A DNA stretch of 64,000 bases from Afipia sp. GAS231 (GTDB lineage: Bacteria > Pseudomonadota > Alphaproteobacteria > Rhizobiales > Xanthobacteraceae), in assembly GCF_900103365.1 (NCBI RefSeq), contig NZ_LT629703.1, forward strand, positions 2,356,001 through 2,420,000. Reading direction: 5' to 3'. How positions within the stretch are numbered: the stretch's first letter is position 1; each line of letters starts with the position of its first letter. Shown piece after piece: positions 59,860 to 64,000 of the stretch. The notes below the pieces were generated by a model. The model did not search any database, was not told the DNA's origin, and saw only the letters and a list, made by a program, of their open reading frames with translations. The position numbers were made by a program, and so were the translations under genes.

Positions 59860-60245
59860 AAGGGGCGTCGGCCATCGTCGCAAACGAGGGGCAGGGAGCG
59901 GTGGACGCGGCGGCACGCGAGACGAACGGGCTGCAGCGTACGGTGAAATCGTTTGGGTCCGACGCCCCGATGCCGGCGTCAAGTTCGAAGGCAGCCAACG
60001 CTGCCCAAGAGCGATGGTGTCACAAAAAGCAGGGTCACCAGGACGATCTCGTATAAGCCGTAAAGCCATTGCGCAGGGAAGGCCGGAGGCTTCCGCCAAA
60101 CCTGTATGCTCGTGCGCAAATCTTGTTGCAACTATCGCGTACGAGACCGCGGGTGCGGCGCGCACCCGGTCTTCCCTGCGCCCTCTGATTTCGAGGGCAA
60201 GGTTTCGAGCAAAACTCCGGGCGCATCGCGCCGCGAGAAGGTGAA
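59860..60245. repeat. dispersed intergenic repeat, right part
   Basis: It starts AAGGGGCGTCGGCCATCG and contains GCGCAGGGAAG (60071) with its complement CTTCCCTGCGC (60171), enclosing about 90 nt. I recall the phrase CGTATAAGCCGTAAAGCC from Bradyrhizobium intergenic repeats. Small open frames here have no protein character. It probably joined the left part before the IS110 insertion. Confidence 0.5.
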
Positions 60246-60252
60246 GTCGCGT

Positions 60253-60338
60253 TTGTAGGGTGGGTTAGCCGAAGGCGTAACCCACCGATGTCCGTAACGA
60301 AAGTTGGTGGGTTACGCTTCGCTAACCCACCCTACAAG
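60253..60338. repeat. palindromic repeat overlapping the glycosyltransferase 3' end
   Basis: TTGTAGGGTGGGTTAGC and GCTAACCCACCCTACAA form the outer arms, and inner GGCGTAACCCACC pairs with GGTGGGTTACGC. The right arm contains the TAG stop and last codons of the minus-strand glycosyltransferase gene. Confidence 0.85.
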
Positions 60339-62004
60339 ATGGATTGCTCCGCTCGCAATGACATCGAGAATCTTCACCTCCCACCGTCCCCGCCAGCACG
60401 CGCCACCTGAACAGCGGCGAGTCCGGCGGTGGCGAGAGATCGGGGGTCCAGCCGGTGATTTTTTCCAACGCGTAGGTATCCATCACGATGCCGCGCCAGC
60501 TTCGTTCGACCCGTTCGAGCGGCTGCCGCTTCGCGGTCGTCAGACCCCACAGCGGCAACTGATCGTCCGGTTCGCGCGCGACATAGAGGCCGGTATGGTC
60601 CTTGATGTCTGCCATGCCGGGATCGCGAAAATCCTGGAACCGGCCGCGCTCGTTGATCTGGACGACGGGCACGCCGCTGCCGTTGAAATACCAGCGCAGC
60701 ATCGCATAGGTGCGATAATCCGTGGTTGCGATCCAGGTCGCGCCGGTCTTCTGCAACTGGTCGCGCGCGCGCGTCACGACCTGTTCAAAGCCCGCCTCGC
60801 CGCCGACCGGGTCGGCCCGACCGATGAAATTCCAGGGAGCCGCGACGTAATAGAAGAACACGGCGACGACAAAGGCGATGCCGGAAATGACGGCCAGCCT
60901 CGCCCACCCAAACGAGGACTTCACCATCCAGTCCGGCCAGCCCTCGCGGGACAGCATGAAGAGGTTGATCGCGGTCGCGGCAAAGCCGGCCGGCCACAGG
61001 AACATCGGCCAGGTGTCGCCGACCCGCAACGTCAGCGACTTCCAGAAGAAATACAGGAACGGCACCAGCACCGCGGTCGACAGCAGGATCGCGACCGGCT
61101 CGCGGCTGCGATAGCCGCGCCACGCCGTCAGCGTCATGCCCGACAACACCACCGGCAGCAGCACGAACCCGACCAGGCCGAACTGCAGACCGAAGAAGTC
61201 GCCGACGGTGCGGAACGACAATTCATGGTCCGCTACCGCACGCACGAACTGAAAGCGGAACGAGGCCCAGTCGTGCTCTGCGTTCCAGATCAGCACCGGC
61301 AGGAACACGATCACCGCGATCAGCGCCGCCAGCCACGGATAGGGGCTGAGCAGCCAGCGCCGCCGCCAGTCCGGCACCAGCGCAAACGCCAGCACCGCCG
61401 GCGCCAGCATCACGGCGGTGAATTTCGACAGCAGCGCCAGGCCGGCGAACAGGCCCGCGGCGAGCCACCAGCGCGGGTGGTCGCTCTCCTTCAGCCGCAC
61501 CAGCGCCCACAACATCGCGACCGCACACGGGATCATCGCCGTATCGGGCGCCACCTTCGCCATCAGCAGGCCGTAGTAAAGTGCCGCCTCCGGCATCAGC
61601 ACCGCGAACACGACGGCGCGAAAATCATGGGTCACGCGCCGGACGATATCGGCCAGCAGCACCTGCGTGACCAGCATCGCCACGATGCCGCCGAACCGAA
61701 CCCCGAGATTGGTGTCGCCGAAGAGTGTCGTGCCGAACCGGATCATCCAGGCGATGCCGGGCGGGTGATCGAGGAAGGAAAGCGCGCTCTCCTTGGACCA
61801 GGTCCAGTAATAGGCCTCGTCGGTGCGCAGCTCCATGACGCCGGCGTAAACCATCCGCATCGCGGTCAGCACGGCGATCAGCGCCACCACGCCAAACCAT
61901 CTCGTACCAAGCCATCTCGTACCAAGCCATCTCGCACCAAGCCATGGCGGCATGGCCGAATGGGCCGGTCTCACCGGGCTGGTATCGGGCGGGGCAATCT
62001 TCAC
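60322..62004 (-). CDS. GT39/ArnT-type membrane glycosyltransferase
   Basis: A 560-residue polytopic protein starting at GTG 62004 (an ATG 51 nt downstream is an alternative). The first periplasmic loop has the acidic motif MELRTDEAYYWTWSKESALSFLDHPPG, characteristic of lipid-sugar-dependent transferases. About eleven helices follow (residues 35-400), then a periplasmic domain (VGGEAGFEQVVTRARDQLQ onward). It probably transfers a sugar from a polyprenyl carrier to an envelope acceptor. The last 18 residues (EDSRCHCERSNPSCRVG) are encoded by repeat DNA. The N-terminus contains a short RWLGT repeat. Confidence 0.85.
   Translation of the reverse strand: MKIAPPDTSPVRPAHSAMPPWLGARWLGTRWLGTRWFGVVALIAVLTAMRMVYAGVMELRTDEAYYWTWSKESALSFLDHPPGIAWMIRFGTTLFGDTNLGVRFGGIVAMLVTQVLLADIVRRVTHDFRAVVFAVLMPEAALYYGLLMAKVAPDTAMIPCAVAMLWALVRLKESDHPRWWLAAGLFAGLALLSKFTAVMLAPAVLAFALVPDWRRRWLLSPYPWLAALIAVIVFLPVLIWNAEHDWASFRFQFVRAVADHELSFRTVGDFFGLQFGLVGFVLLPVVLSGMTLTAWRGYRSREPVAILLSTAVLVPFLYFFWKSLTLRVGDTWPMFLWPAGFAATAINLFMLSREGWPDWMVKSSFGWARLAVISGIAFVVAVFFYYVAAPWNFIGRADPVGGEAGFEQVVTRARDQLQKTGATWIATTDYRTYAMLRWYFNGSGVPVVQINERGRFQDFRDPGMADIKDHTGLYVAREPDDQLPLWGLTTAKRQPLERVERSWRGIVMDTYALEKITGWTPDLSPPPDSPLFRWRVLAGTVGGEDSRCHCERSNPSCRVG
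61894..61938. repeat. in-frame 15-bp tandem repeat in glycosyltransferase N-terminus
   Basis: Three units of AAGCCATCTCGTACC (first unit AAACC, third CGCACC) encode the 5-residue repeat seen as WLGARWLGTRWLGTRW on the minus strand. The unit length keeps the frame. Confidence 0.85.
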
Positions 62005-62063
62005 GGCGCTTTCTCGACGACTCCCCGGGGAGTGTCAACGTGACACGGCGGGAAAAGCCAATT

Positions 62064-62198
62064 GTCGTCCCTGCCTAGTGCGCAATTGCACACGGGCGCA
62101 GGGACCCATAACCACCGGCCATGGTATGGAGAACGGCTCGGGCCACAGCCTGGACCGATGGGCCGCGGCGTATGGGTCCCTGGGTTCGCAGGGACGAC
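62064..62198. repeat. intergenic palindromic repeat
   Basis: GTCGTCCCTGC on the left and GCAGGGACGAC on the right frame 113 nt, with internal CAGGGACCCATA and TATGGGTCCCTG also complementary. It fills the divergent space between the glycosyltransferase and cyclase genes. Confidence 0.8.
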
Positions 62199-62248
62199 GT
62201 AAACAGTATGTAATGGAATTTCGAGCTGTTATCGGCGATATCTAACCT

Positions 62249-63991
62249 ATGGCTCATATGACCGCCCCGACCCGCGAACAGCTTACGACCTTCATCCGCG
62301 GCATCAGCCTGCGGCAGGTCCGCCTTGTCAGCGGCGTCATCCTGCTGGCTTATCTGGTCAGCCATTTTCTCAACCACGCGCTCGGCAACATCTCGATGAA
62401 GGCGCTCGCTGTCGGCGTCTATTTCCACATGCTGTTCTGGCAATTCCTCCCTGTCGCGATCCTGTTTTATACCGCCTGCTTCGTGCACACCGGGCTCGGC
62501 ATCTGGGCGCTGTACGAGCGCCGGCAGTACCGCTGGAAGGCGATCGAGCCGATCCAGCTCGTGCTCGGCCTCAGCATCCCGGCGATGGTGGTCGCGCATA
62601 TAATCGGGGTGCGGCTCGGCCAGACGCTGTACGGCCACGAAAAACTCTACCCGCAGGTATTCTTCGCCTACTGGATCTCGACGCCCTACAAGGCCTGGCT
62701 CTTGAGCGCCGTCATGATCGTCTCGTGGGCTCACGGCTGCATCGGCCTGCATTTCTGGCTGCGGATGAAGCCATTCTACGCAAAGGCGGCGCCGTTTCTG
62801 CTCGCCATCGCCGTGCTGATTCCGACGCTGGCATTGCTCGGCGTCTATCACGGCGGACAAGACGTCATGGACAGCGACAGCCTCGAATGGCGGCAGGAAA
62901 ATGTGACGCGACGCGCGATGGGCACGCGGGCGGAATCGCAAGTGCTCGAACGCGTCACGGATTATTTCCTGATCGGTTATCTCGGCCTGATCGGACTCGT
63001 GCTGCTGGGCAAGGGTGCCCGCGCCCTCTACGAACGCCGCGGCGGCATGATCAGCCTGTCCTACGGCAATGGCCGGACGGTGCGGGTACCGAAGGGTCTG
63101 AGCGTGCTCGAAGCCAGCCTGCGCAACAACGTCCCCCATGCCAGCGTATGCGGCGGCCGCGCCCGCTGCTCGACCTGCCGCATCCGGATCATCGGCGACT
63201 GCAGCGCCCTGCCCGAACCGTCGCAGCGCGAGGCGTTCGTGCTCGGGCGGGTCGGCAGCACGGATCCATCGATCCGCCTCGCCTGCCAATTGCGGCCGGC
63301 GACCGATCTTTCCTTCTTCCAGCTGTTCCTGCCGCACGCGACGTCGGCCAATTCGCATGCGTCCAGCCCTGCACGGATCGGCCAGGAACGCTATCTCGTC
63401 AGCATGTTCGTCGACATGCGCGGTTCGACCAAACTGGCGGAGAAGCGCCTGCCGTTCGACACCGTGTTCATCGTCAACCGCTTCCTCGGCGCGGTGTCGC
63501 AGGCGGTGATCGAAAGCGGCGGCAGACCGAACCAGTTCGTCGGCGACGGCATGCTGGCGCTGTTCGGGCTTTCCGCGAGCCGTCAGGAGGCCTGCCGCCA
63601 GGCCTTGAAGGCAGCGGCCTTGATCGCCGCCAATGTCGACGAACTGAACAAGTTTCTCGAGCACGACCTGCGCGAGCCGATCCGCTTCGGCATCGGCATT
63701 CACGGCGGCGAGGTGATCGTCGGTGACATCGGCTACCGCGACCACATGGTATTCACCGCGCTCGGCGATGCCGTCAATGTCGCAGCAAGGCTGCAGGACA
63801 TGACCAAGGGTCTTGCCTGCGAAGCCGTCATCTCCGACGAGGTCCGCGCCACCGCGGGAGTAGCTGCCGACGCGCTGCCGCAGCAGCAAGTCGAAATCCG
63901 CGGACGCAACGAGGCGATGATCGTGCGCACCGTCGCTGAAACGCGGACGCTGGCGGCGCTGGTGAGCGGCGAACACAGCGTCGCGGCGTAA
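62249..63991 (+). CDS. CyaC-like adenylate cyclase: membrane anchor, [2Fe-2S] ferredoxin and class III cyclase domains
   Basis: A 580-residue three-part protein (ATG 62258 is an alternative start). Residues 20-260 form about six helices rich in His (SHFLNHALGN, FHMLFWQF, FVHTGLG, MVVAHIIGVRLG, WAHGCIGLHFW), resembling a diheme-b succinate-dehydrogenase-type anchor. Residues 275-365 are a plant-type ferredoxin with CGGRARCSTC and a distal CQL. The cyclase domain has metal Asp in FVDMRGSTKLAEK and VGDGMLALFG, and catalytic ALGDAVNVAARLQ. S. meliloti CyaC has a comparable quinone-responsive anchor. Likely makes cAMP in response to redox state. Confidence 0.88.
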   Translation: MAHMTAPTREQLTTFIRGISLRQVRLVSGVILLAYLVSHFLNHALGNISMKALAVGVYFHMLFWQFLPVAILFYTACFVHTGLGIWALYERRQYRWKAIEPIQLVLGLSIPAMVVAHIIGVRLGQTLYGHEKLYPQVFFAYWISTPYKAWLLSAVMIVSWAHGCIGLHFWLRMKPFYAKAAPFLLAIAVLIPTLALLGVYHGGQDVMDSDSLEWRQENVTRRAMGTRAESQVLERVTDYFLIGYLGLIGLVLLGKGARALYERRGGMISLSYGNGRTVRVPKGLSVLEASLRNNVPHASVCGGRARCSTCRIRIIGDCSALPEPSQREAFVLGRVGSTDPSIRLACQLRPATDLSFFQLFLPHATSANSHASSPARIGQERYLVSMFVDMRGSTKLAEKRLPFDTVFIVNRFLGAVSQAVIESGGRPNQFVGDGMLALFGLSASRQEACRQALKAAALIAANVDELNKFLEHDLREPIRFGIGIHGGEVIVGDIGYRDHMVFTALGDAVNVAARLQDMTKGLACEAVISDEVRATAGVAADALPQQQVEIRGRNEAMIVRTVAETRTLAALVSGEHSVAA

Positions 63992-64000
63992 CATCGTTGC

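Overview
The window looks like chromosomal DNA of a Bradyrhizobium-type alphaproteobacterium. The evidence is the high-GC codon usage, several gene families typical of the group (ChpT, DUF1134/EipA, GraF-type decarboxylase, CYP153-like P450s, isovaleryl-CoA dehydrogenase, YcjX/YcjF), and many palindromic intergenic repeats of types I recall from Bradyrhizobium. No rRNA, CRISPR array, prophage or replication origin is visible. There is one tRNA and one complete IS110-family element.

Layout. 1-2.1 kb: an S53 (pro-kumamolisin) protease cut by the window edge, translationally coupled to a secreted single-CxxCH protein. 2.4-4.7 kb: a DUF350 / YgiB-like / His-rich small protein / glutathionylspermidine-synthase-like operon resembling E. 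coli yjfL-yjfM-yjfC. 4.7-11.4 kb: chemotaxis genes cheR, cheB, cheY, cheW and hybrid cheA, with the cell-cycle phosphotransferase chpT upstream; a clear terminator separates cheY from cheBR. 11.5-15.1 kb: cysQ, a YHS protein, EipA and a membrane-anchored coiled-coil protein. 15.3-17.6 kb: tRNA-Val(CAC) next to an atypically A/T-rich gene for a GYF-membrane-ClpP-like protein, probably acquired. 17.7-26.9 kb: an aromatic catabolic cluster built on the gamma-resorcylate/hydroxyquinol route (decarboxylase, MFS importer, maleylacetate reductase, hydroxyquinol dioxygenase, DoxX) facing a MarR regulator and a flavin monooxygenase, with a 27-bp inverted repeat in the control region.

27-36 kb: small membrane proteins, an alpha/beta hydrolase, a PD-(D/E)XK-like protein, a ThDP enzyme, an L,D-transpeptidase, a DUF2927 protein, a LysR regulator and isovaleryl-CoA dehydrogenase. 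36.4-40.3 kb: two tandem CYP153-like P450s, then a cupin-TetR operon. 40.5-46.4 kb: a LysR gene divergent from acyl-CoA dehydrogenase, CaiB-type CoA-transferase and MaoC-like hydratase genes, followed by a benzoylformate-decarboxylase-like enzyme. 46.6-52 kb: SDR, hemolysin-III protein, YcjX/YcjF pair and a coiled-coil membrane protein. 52-57.5 kb: an accessory stretch (DUF1127, ChrB-like, beta-propeller, TSUP exporter, DUF1259, HbpS-like) bracketed by two copies of an NTF2-like gene, the second broken by a one-base deletion.

57.5-60.3 kb: two small membrane-protein genes and an IS110 element that appears to sit inside a larger dispersed repeat, with a candidate bridge-RNA leader. 60.3-64 kb: a GT39-type glycosyltransferase whose C-terminus is encoded by repeat DNA, and a CyaC-like adenylate cyclase with membrane anchor, ferredoxin and cyclase domains.

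The most distinctive items are the GYF/ClpP-like gene beside tRNA-Val, the gra-type cluster with its operator and unusual hydroxylase, the IS110 insertion with its structured leader, and the three-domain redox cyclase. Function is assigned from motifs and family knowledge only; no database search was run.
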